Of a stretch of 29,000 bases of DNA, positions 15,418 through 22,591 are shown one piece after another (positions within the stretch are counted from its first letter, which is position 1; each line of letters starts with the position of its first letter). The notes beneath the pieces were generated by a model, which saw only the letters and a program-made list of their open reading frames with translations, was not told where the DNA came from and did not search any database. Where the stretch lies: positions 1 through 29,000 of the forward strand of contig CAKTWY010000007.1 in NCBI GenBank assembly GCA_934630445.1. Reading direction: 5' to 3'. A program made the translations under genes and the position numbers. This stretch comes from an uncultured Eubacteriales bacterium (GTDB lineage: Bacteria > Bacillota > Clostridia > Oscillospirales > Butyricicoccaceae).

Positions 15418-15591
15418 CCAACACTTACTCATTTTTCTCTTTTCATCCTTCTTTTTTCGTAATCATTCCACGGGATTTTTTATTTATGTAAACCATTTTT
15501 ATTTTTTCCTCAAACGCAAAACTTCGTTTGCGGGCTGCGCGCTGATTGCCGTATTTTTTTCTTTTCCGTTGCGGCCCTAGGCGTTTCACCC

Positions 15592-15621
15592 TGTGTAAAA
15601 CCCTGTGGAAACTGTGAATAA
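15592..15621 (-). repeat. Cluster of three DnaA-box-like nonamers
   Basis: On the minus strand the sites read TTATTCACA (15621-15613, perfect TTATNCACA), GTTTCCACA (15612-15604, one mismatch to TTWTNCACA) and TTTTACACA (15600-15592, perfect TTWTNCACA). All three face the same way and are nearly contiguous. An AT-rich tract lies on either side. dnaA and dnaN are not nearby, so this is not shown to be the chromosomal origin. Confidence 0.5.
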
Positions 15622-15677
15622 CTATTTGTAATCCTTTTTTATGGTTGAGATTAAGTAAACCCTTCACGGGCGCGCGC

Positions 15678-15693
15678 CGTGCCGCCTGGCACG
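15678..15693 (+). other. Small GC-rich stem-loop in the aconitase leader
   Basis: CGTGCC-GCCT-GGCACG forms a perfect six-base stem, extendable with partly paired GCGC flanks. It lies about 55 bp before the aconitase ATG. There is no T run, so it is not a terminator. The role is unknown. Confidence 0.35.
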
Positions 15694-15749
15694 CTGCGCC
15701 CCTTGAACACATACCGCGGCCAAAATCATGCACAAAGGAGTAGATCATC

Positions 15750-17678
15750 ATGGGCAAAACAATCGCACAAAAAATCATCGCCGCACACCTCGTCGACGGT
15801 GAAATGACGCCGAAATCCCCCGTCGGACTGCGCATCGATCAGACGCTGACGCAGGACGCGACAGGCACCATGGCCTATCTGCAGTTTGAGGCGATGGGCA
15901 TCCCCCGCGTGAAGACCGAGCTCTCCGTCGCCTACATCGATCACAATACGCTTCAAACCGGCTTTGAAAACGCGGATGACCACCGGTATATCGCCTCAGC
16001 CGCAAAAAAATTCGGCCTGCGCTTTTCGCGCGCCGGCAACGGCATCTGCCATCAGGTGCATCTTGAACGCTTCGGCAAGCCCGGCAAGACCCTGATCGGC
16101 TCCGATTCCCACACGCCGACGGGCGGAGGCATCGGCATGCTCGCCTTCGGCGCCGGCGGCCTCGATGTGGCAGTCGCCATGGGCGGAGGTGCGTACTACA
16201 TCCCCATGCCGCTCATGGTGCGCGTCACGCTCAAGGGCGCTCTTCGCCCCTGGGTCTCCGCGAAGGACGTCATCCTGAAGGTGCTCCAGATCATGACGGT
16301 CAAGGGTGGCGTAGGCAAGATCGTCGAATACGCAGGCGAAGGCGTCAAAACGCTGACCGTTCCGGAGCGCGCGACGATCACGAACATGGGCGCGGAGCTG
16401 GGCGCGACGACATCCATCTTTCCATCGGATGAGGAAACGCGCCGCTTCCTCGCGGCGCAGGGCCGCGAAGGGGATTATATGCCGCTCGCGTCCGATCCCG
16501 ACGCGGTTTACGACGAGGAGTATGAGATCGATCTTTCCGCGCTCGAGCCGCTTGCCGCCGCTCCGCACATGCCCGACCAGGTCTCTTCCGTGAGCGAAAT
16601 CGGTCCGATTCCCATCAGCCAGTGCTGCATCGGCTCGTGCACCAATTCCTCTTTTATGGACCTGATGAAGGTAGCCTCCGTTCTCAAAGGCCGCCATGTG
16701 TCCGAAAACGTCTCGCTCACCATCTCACCGGGTTCGCGCCAGGTGCTCGACATGCTGGCTAAAAACGGCGCCCTGTCCGATATCCTCGCCGCCGGCGCAC
16801 GCCTGCTCGAATGCACCTGCGGCCCGTGCATCGGCATGGGGCAGTCGCCCGAATCCGGCGGCGTATCGCTCAGGACGTTCAACCGCAACTTTGAGGGCAG
16901 AAGCGGCACGGCCGACGCGCAAATCTATCTTGTGAGCCCCGAGACCGCCGCCGCCTCCGCCATCACAGGCGTTCTGACAGACCCACGCACGCTCGGCGAG
17001 GCGCCGGTCTTCACGATGCCGGAACATTTTGACATCGACGACAGCATGATCGTCATGCCTGCTGAGGACGGCGACAGCGTTGAGATCCGCCGCGGCCCGA
17101 ATATCAAGCCCTTTCCGCAGGGAAAGGCACTGGAGGCCTCCATCACCGCAAAGACGCTGCTGAAGGTCGGCGACAACATCACGACCGATCACATTCTTCC
17201 CGCCGGTGCGAAGCTTCTCCCCTACCGCTCCAACATCCCCTATTATTCCGACTACTGCTTTAAGAGCGTCGATCCCGAATTCCCCGCGCGCGCAAAAGAG
17301 GCCGGCCAGGGCTTTATCGTCGGCGGCGCAAATTACGGCCAGGGGTCCTCGCGCGAGCACGCGGCGCTCGTTCCGCTCTACCTCGGCATCCGCGCGGTAC
17401 TTACCATATCTCTCGCGCGTATCCATAAGGCAAACCTGATCAATTCCGGCATCCTCCCTCTCACGTTCGAGAATGCCGCCGACTATGATGCGATCTCTCT
17501 TTCGGATGAGCTGTCTCTTCCGAACGTGCGTGAAGAGATCTCCGCCGGTGCGCGCGTCACAGTGCGCAACAACACCAGCGGCAAAACATTTTTTGCCGTG
17601 TGCGACCTTTCGCAGCGCGAACGCAGTATTATCCTTGCCGGCGGCGCGCTCAACTTCGCCAAATCGCAGACGAAATAA
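15750..17678 (+). CDS. Aconitate hydratase (compact ~640-residue form)
   Basis: This 642-residue aconitase lies behind AAAGGAG. Substrate-binding motifs QDATGTMAYLQFEAMG, YIDHNTLQT and GSDSHTPTGGGIGMLAFGAGGLDVA lie in the first 150 residues. The [4Fe-4S] ligands are in GSCTNSS (Cys297) and CTCGPCIGMG (Cys357 and Cys360). The C-terminal swivelling domain has KVGDNITTDHILPAGA and NYGQGSSREHAAL. The length fits the short 'Aquifex-type' aconitases common in anaerobes, not the ~900-residue AcnA. It converts citrate to isocitrate. Isocitrate dehydrogenase follows on the same strand, giving the oxidative route to 2-oxoglutarate. Citrate synthase is not in the window. Homoaconitase or isopropylmalate isomerase is less likely because both domains are fused and isocitrate dehydrogenase is adjacent. 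Confidence 0.93.
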   Translation: MGKTIAQKIIAAHLVDGEMTPKSPVGLRIDQTLTQDATGTMAYLQFEAMGIPRVKTELSVAYIDHNTLQTGFENADDHRYIASAAKKFGLRFSRAGNGICHQVHLERFGKPGKTLIGSDSHTPTGGGIGMLAFGAGGLDVAVAMGGGAYYIPMPLMVRVTLKGALRPWVSAKDVILKVLQIMTVKGGVGKIVEYAGEGVKTLTVPERATITNMGAELGATTSIFPSDEETRRFLAAQGREGDYMPLASDPDAVYDEEYEIDLSALEPLAAAPHMPDQVSSVSEIGPIPISQCCIGSCTNSSFMDLMKVASVLKGRHVSENVSLTISPGSRQVLDMLAKNGALSDILAAGARLLECTCGPCIGMGQSPESGGVSLRTFNRNFEGRSGTADAQIYLVSPETAAASAITGVLTDPRTLGEAPVFTMPEHFDIDDSMIVMPAEDGDSVEIRRGPNIKPFPQGKALEASITAKTLLKVGDNITTDHILPAGAKLLPYRSNIPYYSDYCFKSVDPEFPARAKEAGQGFIVGGANYGQGSSREHAALVPLYLGIRAVLTISLARIHKANLINSGILPLTFENAADYDAISLSDELSLPNVREEISAGARVTVRNNTSGKTFFAVCDLSQRERSIILAGGALNFAKSQTK

Positions 17679-17753
17679 ATCGCTTTTTGTTTCTCGCACA
17701 TTTTATGGCATATCGATTCGCACAAAATTCTACTCGACTTCTTTTTTGAATGC

Positions 17754-17791
17754 GTCAAAAATTTGACAAAGTTTTAATTCCGTATTAAACT
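17754..17791 (+). promoter_or_regulatory. Candidate promoter and inverted repeat upstream of isocitrate dehydrogenase
   Basis: TTGACA (17763-17768) is 17 bp from TAAACT (17786-17791), giving a start near 17798, just before the ribosome binding site. The -35 box overlaps an inverted repeat GTCAAA-AA-TTTGAC (17754-17767). A perfect TATAAT (17791-17796) is also present but would be 22 bp from the TTGACA. The gene may also be read through from aconitase. Confidence 0.42.
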
Positions 17792-17811
17792 ATAATATGT
17801 TGGAGGTCACC

Positions 17812-18978
17812 ATGTCTGAAATTTCTGCCAGCGTCCTGGAAAAGTATGAAGCGATTATCGCCTCTCAGCTTGCGCGCATCGAGCGCATGAAACAGGATAA
17901 AGAGTTTATCGACTACGCCTCGCTCGACCGTCTGATCATCGGCGTATGCGGCGGCGACGGCATCGGCCCTATGATCACCGCGCAGGCGCAGCGCGTGCTG
18001 GAGTTCCTGCTGAAAGACCGCGTCGCGAGCGGAAATGTGGAGTTTCGCACCATCGACGGGCTCACCATCGAGCGCCGGGTGGAGGCGAACAAGGCCATTC
18101 CCGACGATGTATTGGAGGCGCTCAAGGCCTGCCACGTCATCCTGAAAGGCCCCACCACCACGCCGAAAAAGGGCGATCCGTGGCCCAATATCGAGAGTGC
18201 GAACGTGGCCATGCGCAAAGCGCTCGACCTGTTTGCAAATGTCCGCCCTGTTAAAGTGCCTGATGAGGGCATCGACTGGACCTTTTTCCGTGAGAACACC
18301 GAGGGCAGCTACGCCGTCGGCAGCCAGGGCGTGAACGTGACCGACGACCTGGCGATCGACTTCTGCGTCACAACGACGCAGGGCAGCGAGCGCATCTGCG
18401 AGCTTGCCTTCGACTATGCCCATCGTCTGGGCAAAAAGCGGGTTACCGCCGTGACCAAGGCAAATATCATCAAGACCACCGACGGCAAATTCCTCGACAT
18501 CTGCAAGTCGATCGCGGCCAAATACCCCGATATCACTTTTGACGACTGGTTTATCGACATCATGACCGCAAAGCTGGTCGATAAAAAGCGCCGCACACAG
18601 TTTGAAGTCATGGTCCTCCCGAACCTGTACGGCGATATCATCACCGACGAAGCGGCCGAGTTTATGGGCGGCGTCGGCACCGCCGGCAGCGCCAACATCG
18701 GCAAGCGCTATGCCATGTTCGAGGCCATCCACGGCTCTGCGCCGCGTATGGTTGCCGAAGGACGCGCTGACTATGCCGACCCGTGTTCGATGCTGCGCGC
18801 ATCCGTGATGCTGCTCGAGCACATCGGCGAGGTGGAACGCGCTGCACTGTTGGAGCGTGCGCTTGATTTCTGTATGTTCGAGGACAAAAAATATGTCATT
18901 ACCGGCCGGCCGGATGGTGCGACCTCGACGCAGTTTACAAACTATCTGATGGACGTCATGCGCAGTCTGTCGGAATAA
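17812..18978 (+). CDS. icd: Isocitrate dehydrogenase (isocitrate/isopropylmalate dehydrogenase family)
   Basis: The protein has 388 residues. ATG 17812 is chosen because TTGGAGGTC lies just before it; an ATG at 17797 lies upstream of that site. Family motifs are GGDGIGPMI near residue 45, LKGPTTTPKKGDPWPNIESANVAMRKALDLFANVRPVK (substrate loop), FRENTEGSYA, VTKANIIKTTDG and the metal-binding NLYGDIITDEAAEFMGG. The nucleotide-binding loop reads EAIHGSAPRMVAEGRADYADP, with Arg where NAD-specific relatives often have Asp, so NAD versus NADP cannot be settled by eye. It converts isocitrate to 2-oxoglutarate. Position between aconitase and the NADH sensor Rex supports isocitrate dehydrogenase over isopropylmalate dehydrogenase. 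Confidence 0.88.
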   Translation: MSEISASVLEKYEAIIASQLARIERMKQDKEFIDYASLDRLIIGVCGGDGIGPMITAQAQRVLEFLLKDRVASGNVEFRTIDGLTIERRVEANKAIPDDVLEALKACHVILKGPTTTPKKGDPWPNIESANVAMRKALDLFANVRPVKVPDEGIDWTFFRENTEGSYAVGSQGVNVTDDLAIDFCVTTTQGSERICELAFDYAHRLGKKRVTAVTKANIIKTTDGKFLDICKSIAAKYPDITFDDWFIDIMTAKLVDKKRRTQFEVMVLPNLYGDIITDEAAEFMGGVGTAGSANIGKRYAMFEAIHGSAPRMVAEGRADYADPCSMLRASVMLLEHIGEVERAALLERALDFCMFEDKKYVITGRPDGATSTQFTNYLMDVMRSLSE

Positions 18979-19031
18979 TTTTGGCGCGGAGCGCAATACT
19001 CTCTGCGCCGGATGGAGGCTGACTTAGCATT

Positions 19032-19652
19032 ATGGACAGATCAAATGTTTCTTCCGCGGTTATCCGCCGCCTTCCGCGGTACTATCGTTATATCAACGAG
19101 CTGTACCTCTCCGGCGTGGCGCGCGTGTCTTCCAAAGCGCTCGCGGAACGAATGGGCCTCACCGCCTCTCAGATCCGGCAGGACCTGAACTGCTTCGGCG
19201 GATTCGGCCAGCAGGGATACGGCTATAACGTGGAGCATTTAAAAAATGAGCTTGCCGCAATCCTGAAGCTCGATCAGAGCCATACCGCCATCATCATCGG
19301 CGCGGGCAATCTGGGCCGTGCGCTCATCAACAACTTCAATTTCGGCAAAAGCGGTTTTTCCGTGCTGGCGGCGTTCGATGCAAATCCTGCGATGAGCGAC
19401 ACGAAAGTCGGCAGCACTCCGGTCCTTCATGTATCGCGGCTGGACGAATTTCTATCGCGCACCACGCCTGATATCGCCGTCCTCACCCTGCCGAAAACGG
19501 AAGCGCAAGCGATGGCAAAGCGTCTGATCGAACACGGTGTGCGCGGCTTGTGGAATTTTACGAGCGCTGATCTGCACATTGACAACCCCGACGCTGTGGT
19601 TGAAAACGTGCATTTTTCTGAAAGCTTGATGATCCTGAGCTATCGCATCTGA
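19032..19652 (+). CDS. rex: Redox-sensing transcriptional repressor Rex
   Basis: This 206-residue protein has the length and layout of Rex. An N-terminal winged helix (~1-80) carries RLPRYYRYINELYLSGVARVSSKALAERMGLTASQIRQDLNCFGGFGQQGYGYNV, which is highly characteristic. A Rossmann domain with GAGNLGRAL (90-98) binds NADH, followed by AVLTLPKTEAQ and a C-terminal domain-swapped helix region (VENVHFSESLMILSYRI). Rex represses fermentation and electron-transfer genes until NADH/NAD+ rises. It lies 53 bp after icd on the same strand with no terminator between, so it is probably co-transcribed with acn-icd. GGAGG is 13 bases from the ATG, a rather long spacing. I found no consensus Rex operator (TTGTTAA-type palindrome) at its own promoter region. 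Confidence 0.95.
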   Translation: MDRSNVSSAVIRRLPRYYRYINELYLSGVARVSSKALAERMGLTASQIRQDLNCFGGFGQQGYGYNVEHLKNELAAILKLDQSHTAIIIGAGNLGRALINNFNFGKSGFSVLAAFDANPAMSDTKVGSTPVLHVSRLDEFLSRTTPDIAVLTLPKTEAQAMAKRLIEHGVRGLWNFTSADLHIDNPDAVVENVHFSESLMILSYRI

Positions 19653-19694
19653 GCATGTAAAAATGTGCTCTGCAGGGCAGACATACGATTGCAC

Positions 19695-19733
19695 AACAAA
19701 AAAATCGGGCCGATCGGCCCGATTTTTTTTGTT
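19695..19733. terminator. Bidirectional intrinsic terminator after rex
   Basis: AATCGGGCC-GATC-GGCCCGATT is a perfect palindromic stem flanked by seven A and eight T residues. It serves rex on the plus strand and the HEAT-repeat gene on the minus strand. Confidence 0.93.
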
Positions 19734-19752
19734 ACAACGCACTGTATTCAAT

Positions 19753-20091
19753 TTATCTGCTTCCGCGGATATTGGCCAGCGCCTGATGAATCGCCTGCGC
19801 CACCGCATCCTTCCCCTCCGGCAGATGCTCGGAAAGCCAGTGCAGGTTGGTTACCGCCCGCTCTCCGCCGACCTGCCCGAGCGCCGCGATCGCTTCGACC
19901 TGTACGGCTTCGTCCTCGTCCTTCATCAGTGTGATGAGCAGATTATACGCCTCATCTGCCTTTGACTTGCCGCACGCCTTTGCCGCGGCGAGACGCACGT
20001 CGGGCGCTGCGGAATAAAGCGCTTTTTCCGCCTTTTCCCATTGCCCCTTGGCAATCATCTTCTCCATATGCTCTGGTTTGTTTCCGAACAT
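19753..20091 (-). CDS. Small HEAT-repeat protein
   Basis: This 112-residue protein is made almost wholly of HEAT-type helical pairs: SAAPDVRLAAAKACGKSKADEAYNLLITLMKDEDEAVQVEAIAALGQVGGERAVTNLHWL. That amounts to about three units of ~30 residues. No catalytic motif, signal peptide or membrane segment is seen. HEAT repeats are protein-binding scaffolds, so a specific function cannot be given. The ATG at 20091 is preceded by GAAGG. It is a single-gene unit convergent with rex. Confidence 0.75.
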   Translation of the reverse strand: MFGNKPEHMEKMIAKGQWEKAEKALYSAAPDVRLAAAKACGKSKADEAYNLLITLMKDEDEAVQVEAIAALGQVGGERAVTNLHWLSEHLPEGKDAVAQAIHQALANIRGSR

Positions 20092-20127
20092 GTCGCGCCT
20101 TCTTTCTCACTTTTGATAGAATCTCAG

Positions 20128-20156
20128 TTGCAAGCGGCCATACAGTCGGTTATAAT
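20128..20156 (+). promoter_or_regulatory. Upstream promoter for the marR gene
   Basis: TTGCAA (20128-20133) is spaced 17 bp from a perfect TATAAT (20151-20156) on the plus strand. Transcription would start near 20163, about 100 nt before marR, so the palindrome at 20175-20186 lies in the first part of that transcript. Confidence 0.6.
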
Positions 20157-20169
20157 GGTAACGGTTCGC

Positions 20170-20197
20170 ATGACAGTTTGCAAACTATGATTATAAT
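20170..20197 (+). promoter_or_regulatory. Second marR promoter with a perfect palindrome in its spacer (probable MarR operator)
   Basis: ATGACA (20170-20175) is spaced 16 bp from a perfect TATAAT (20192-20197). The 12-bp perfect palindrome AGTTTGCAAACT (20175-20186) fills most of the spacer, where a bound MarR dimer would exclude RNA polymerase. This is the classic layout of MarR autoregulation. That this MarR binds it is inferred. Confidence 0.62.
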
Positions 20198-20259
20198 ACT
20201 TTTATTACTTTTATTGTATTCCTGTCTTCCGTAAAAGTCAACCAGCCAGGGGTGTGATT

Positions 20260-20700
20260 ATGGATATTCATGATACAAAAGATCTTCATCGCATGTTTTA
20301 TCTGTTTGTTTCCCTCTGCCAGGAGAAAATCAATGCTCCATTTGAGACGATGGTACGCGAGCATCTGAGCCTGATGCAGTTTTACACGCTCTGTGCCGTA
20401 CACCTGCACGAACCGGTTTCCATGACCAACCTCTCCTCCATCCTGTATATTCCAAAGCAAAATGCAACAAAAATTATCGATCGGCTCATCGATGCCGGTC
20501 TGGCTGAGCGCCGCGCCGCGCCCTCGGACCGCCGCGTCACGCTCGTAAGCGCTACGCCGGCGGGCGTGTCATTCCTGACGGACATCAGCAAAGCCTATAC
20601 TGAAAAAATGTTTGCGCACATCCATATGCTTGGCGAGAAGGATTTTCAGGCGTTCTTTTCCGCCATGGAGGAGATCAGCCGCATTCTCCGCAAATTGTAG
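20260..20700 (+). CDS. MarR-family transcriptional regulator
   Basis: This 146-residue protein starts at ATG 20260 (AGGGGTG five bases before it; an in-frame GTG at 20254 lies within that site). The winged-helix core includes LMQFYTLCAVHLHEPVSMTNLSSILYIPKQNATKIIDRLIDAGLAERRAAPSDRRVTLVSATPAG, with the recognition helix and the basic DRR wing typical of MarR. Terminal helices form the dimer interface. MarR proteins are usually ligand-released repressors of drug efflux or oxidative-stress genes. The MATE exporter begins 136 bp downstream on the same strand, and a palindrome sits in its own promoter. Confidence 0.92.
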   Translation: MDIHDTKDLHRMFYLFVSLCQEKINAPFETMVREHLSLMQFYTLCAVHLHEPVSMTNLSSILYIPKQNATKIIDRLIDAGLAERRAAPSDRRVTLVSATPAGVSFLTDISKAYTEKMFAHIHMLGEKDFQAFFSAMEEISRILRKL

Positions 20701-20741
20701 AAGATCGCCGCAAAACCATATAAAAAATTCCGATTCCATTC

Positions 20742-20810
20742 GCGTGCATCTCGCCCTTACGGGCAACCGACGCACATGCGTATAAAAAATAGCCTGCGGC
20801 TATTTTTTAT
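20742..20810 (+). repeat. Two-part hairpin element between marR and the MATE gene
   Basis: A GC-rich small hairpin (GCCC-TTAC-GGGC) flanked by GCGTGCAT and ACATGCGT is followed at once by an AT-rich perfect hairpin. The latter is ATAAAAAATAGCC-TGC-GGCTATTTTTTAT (20782-20810). The second part ends in T6 and may act as a partial terminator in either direction. The layout resembles the element at 24182-24278. Confidence 0.6.
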
Positions 20811-20836
20811 GATTCATGCAAAGGCAGGGTCTGCAT

Positions 20837-22192
20837 ATGTTTTCAAATAAAGATCTGTCACGGCTGATTCTGCCGCTGATTGTCGAACAGTTTCTCGCCG
20901 TCACGATCGGCATGGCCGACACAGTCATGGTTTCAAGTGTGGGCGAAACCGCGATGTCCGGCGTGTCCATTGTGGATACCATCAATATCCTCCTTATCAA
21001 TATTTTTGCCGCCCTCGCCACAGGCGGTGCGATCGTCACCTCGCAGTATCTCGGCAGGGGCGAGCGCAAAAATGCAAACGCCGCTGCGCGCCAGCTGGTG
21101 TTCTCCACAGCGTTTTTATCCCTCGTGATTATGACCCTGTGCCTGGTCTTCCGCCGGCAGATGCTCTATGGCATTTTCGGCCACGCAGAGCAGGCCGTCA
21201 TGGCCAACGCCCTTGTGTACTTTCTCGTCACCGCGCTTTCCTATCCGTTCATTGCGGTATATAATGCGGGCGCAGCGCTCTTTCGCTCGATGGGCAATTC
21301 ACGTGTTTCCATGCTGACCTCGATTGTGATGAACGCCGTCAACATCATCGGGAACGCCGTGTGCATCTACGGCCTTAAAATGGGCGTGCTCGGCGCTGCT
21401 CTCCCGACGCTTTTATCGCGTATCACAGGCGCTGTGCTGATCATGTTCCTGCTGCGCGACAACCGCCATCCAATTTTTATCACACAGCTGACGCATATCC
21501 GCCCCGACTGGAGCATGATCAAACGCATCCTTGGTATCGGCATTCCCAATGGACTGGAAAACGGCATGTTTCAAATCGGTAAAATCATGGTGCAAAGCCT
21601 TGTCACAAGCTTCGGTACCGTCGCTGTCGCAGCAAATGCCGTTGCCAACAGCGTCGGCGGAATTCCGCAGATCCCCGCTGTTGCGATCGGCCTGGCAATG
21701 GTCACTGTCGTCGGGCAATGTGTCGGCGCCGGGGATTACGACGCGGCGCGGCGTTATATCATCCGTTTGTCAAAATACAGCTATCTTTCCATGTTTCTCA
21801 CCAATCTGCCGTTTGTGCTCGCGCTTACCCCGATTATCGGCTGCTTCAATCTCCATCCGGAAACAGCCGAAGTGGCCCGGCAGGTCCTTCTTTCAAACAG
21901 CGCGTGTATGATCTTTATCTGGGTACCCTCTTTTACCCTGCCCAATGGGTTGCGCGCAGCAAACGATGTAAAATACACCATGACGATGTCGGTCCTCTCA
22001 ATGTGGATTTTCCGCGTGGGCTTCAGCTACATTTTAGGCAAGTATCTGGGCCTTGGCCTGCTCGGCGCCTGGTGCGGCATGTATATCGACTGGTTTGCAC
22101 GCGCCGTTGCTTTTATTCTCCGTTTTTTCAGCGGAAAATGGAAGAGCAAACAGCTGCTTCCTGATACGGCCGGCACTGCCGCAGGGAAGTAA
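20837..22192 (+). CDS. MATE-family multidrug/organic cation exporter
   Basis: The protein has 451 residues, a normal MATE length, from ATG 20837 (AGGCAGGG before it; an upstream ATG at 20816 is also in frame). About twelve hydrophobic segments can be traced. Two homologous halves each begin with a MATE-type start, LSRLILPLIVEQFLAVTIGMADTVMVS and IKRILGIGIPNGLENGMFQIGKIMVQSLV. MATE exporters use a Na+ or H+ gradient to expel cationic compounds. It follows a MarR regulator and is probably controlled by it, with the hairpin element between them tuning read-through. The substrate is unknown. Confidence 0.92.
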   Translation: MFSNKDLSRLILPLIVEQFLAVTIGMADTVMVSSVGETAMSGVSIVDTINILLINIFAALATGGAIVTSQYLGRGERKNANAAARQLVFSTAFLSLVIMTLCLVFRRQMLYGIFGHAEQAVMANALVYFLVTALSYPFIAVYNAGAALFRSMGNSRVSMLTSIVMNAVNIIGNAVCIYGLKMGVLGAALPTLLSRITGAVLIMFLLRDNRHPIFITQLTHIRPDWSMIKRILGIGIPNGLENGMFQIGKIMVQSLVTSFGTVAVAANAVANSVGGIPQIPAVAIGLAMVTVVGQCVGAGDYDAARRYIIRLSKYSYLSMFLTNLPFVLALTPIIGCFNLHPETAEVARQVLLSNSACMIFIWVPSFTLPNGLRAANDVKYTMTMSVLSMWIFRVGFSYILGKYLGLGLLGAWCGMYIDWFARAVAFILRFFSGKWKSKQLLPDTAGTAAGK

Positions 22193-22278
22193 GCGATAAA
22201 ATCGCCTGCAGTTAACCGGAAACGCCGTATACATAAATGCAGAGTTGCAGTGTAGTAAGTCATAGTAACCGCAAAAAA

Positions 22279-22308
22279 ACTCCCCGGACAAAAGTCCGGG
22301 GAGTTTTC
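22279..22308. terminator. Bidirectional terminator shared by the MATE gene and tRNA-Val
   Basis: ACTCCCCGGAC-AAAA-GTCCGGGGAGT is a perfect 11-bp stem. A TTTT run follows on the plus strand and a longer T run (TTTTTTT) on the minus strand. Confidence 0.92.
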
Positions 22309-22314
22309 GTGTTA

Positions 22315-22391
22315 TGGTGGAGACAGTTGGGCTCGAACCAACGACCTCTCGCGTGTGAGGCGAACGCTCTAACCAGCTGAGCTATGCCTCC
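22315..22391 (-). tRNA. tRNA-Val (anticodon CAC)
   Basis: The minus strand folds as a 77-nt cloverleaf with CCA encoded. The acceptor is GGAGGCA/TGTCTCC, the D-arm begins TAGCTCAGCTGGTTAGAGC, and the anticodon stem TTCGC/GCGAG carries the loop CTCACAC (anticodon CAC, reading GUG). The T-arm is GTTGG-TTCGAGC-CCAAC and the discriminator is A. A strong promoter lies upstream and a terminator follows. Confidence 0.95.
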
Positions 22392-22405
22392 ATAACGGCC
22401 TGTTT

Positions 22406-22434
22406 ATTATAACAAATTACAGCGCTGCAATCAA
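22406..22434 (-). promoter_or_regulatory. Promoter of the tRNA-Val(CAC) gene
   Basis: On the minus strand TTGATT (22434-22429) is 17 bp from a perfect TATAAT (22411-22406). That gives a start about 8-10 bp before the tRNA 5' end. Confidence 0.75.
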
Positions 22435-22442
22435 GAGGAATT

Positions 22443-22481
22443 TTAAAAAAATTTTTTTGCCCGCAATTCCGTCGCTTGCGG
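22443..22481 (-). terminator. Possible glpK terminator
   Basis: About 110 bp after the glpK stop, CCGCAA and TTGCGG form a short stem around a nine-base loop. It is followed by GCAAAAAAATTTTTTT on the minus strand. The stem is short and the T run starts late, so this is a weak call. Confidence 0.35.
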
Positions 22482-22591
22482 CCCTGTTACCGCACGCATA
22501 TCAGCACAACATGCGCTCCCAGCGCCGCTCGTATCTTCTCCGGAGAGCGGCGGCATCTTTACTCCGCCGCCCTCCAGAGAAATCTGCACTG

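Larger units (their letters stand above)
15418..15749 (+). other. 332-bp intergenic region: T-rich tract, DnaA-box-like cluster, stem-loop
   Basis: After tsaD there is a very T-rich stretch (about 15428-15570), then three DnaA-box-like sites (15592-15621), a second AT-rich segment, and a GC-rich hairpin (15678-15693) before the aconitase gene. No classical tsaD terminator or good promoter pair is visible. A small hairpin (CGCAAA/TTTGCG, 15516-15533) is not followed by a T run. Confidence 0.5.

Noticed and set aside
15516..15533. Hairpin CGCAAA/TTTGCG as the tsaD terminator
   Set aside because: The stem is short and followed by GC-rich sequence with no T run.
15418..15749. Chromosomal replication origin
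   Set aside because: Only three DnaA-box-like sites; dnaA, dnaN and other origin-linked genes are absent. Reported only as a DnaA-box cluster.
17791..17796. TATAAT paired with TTGACA as the icd promoter
   Set aside because: The 22-bp spacer is too long and the start would fall inside the ribosome binding site; TAAACT at 17 bp fits better.
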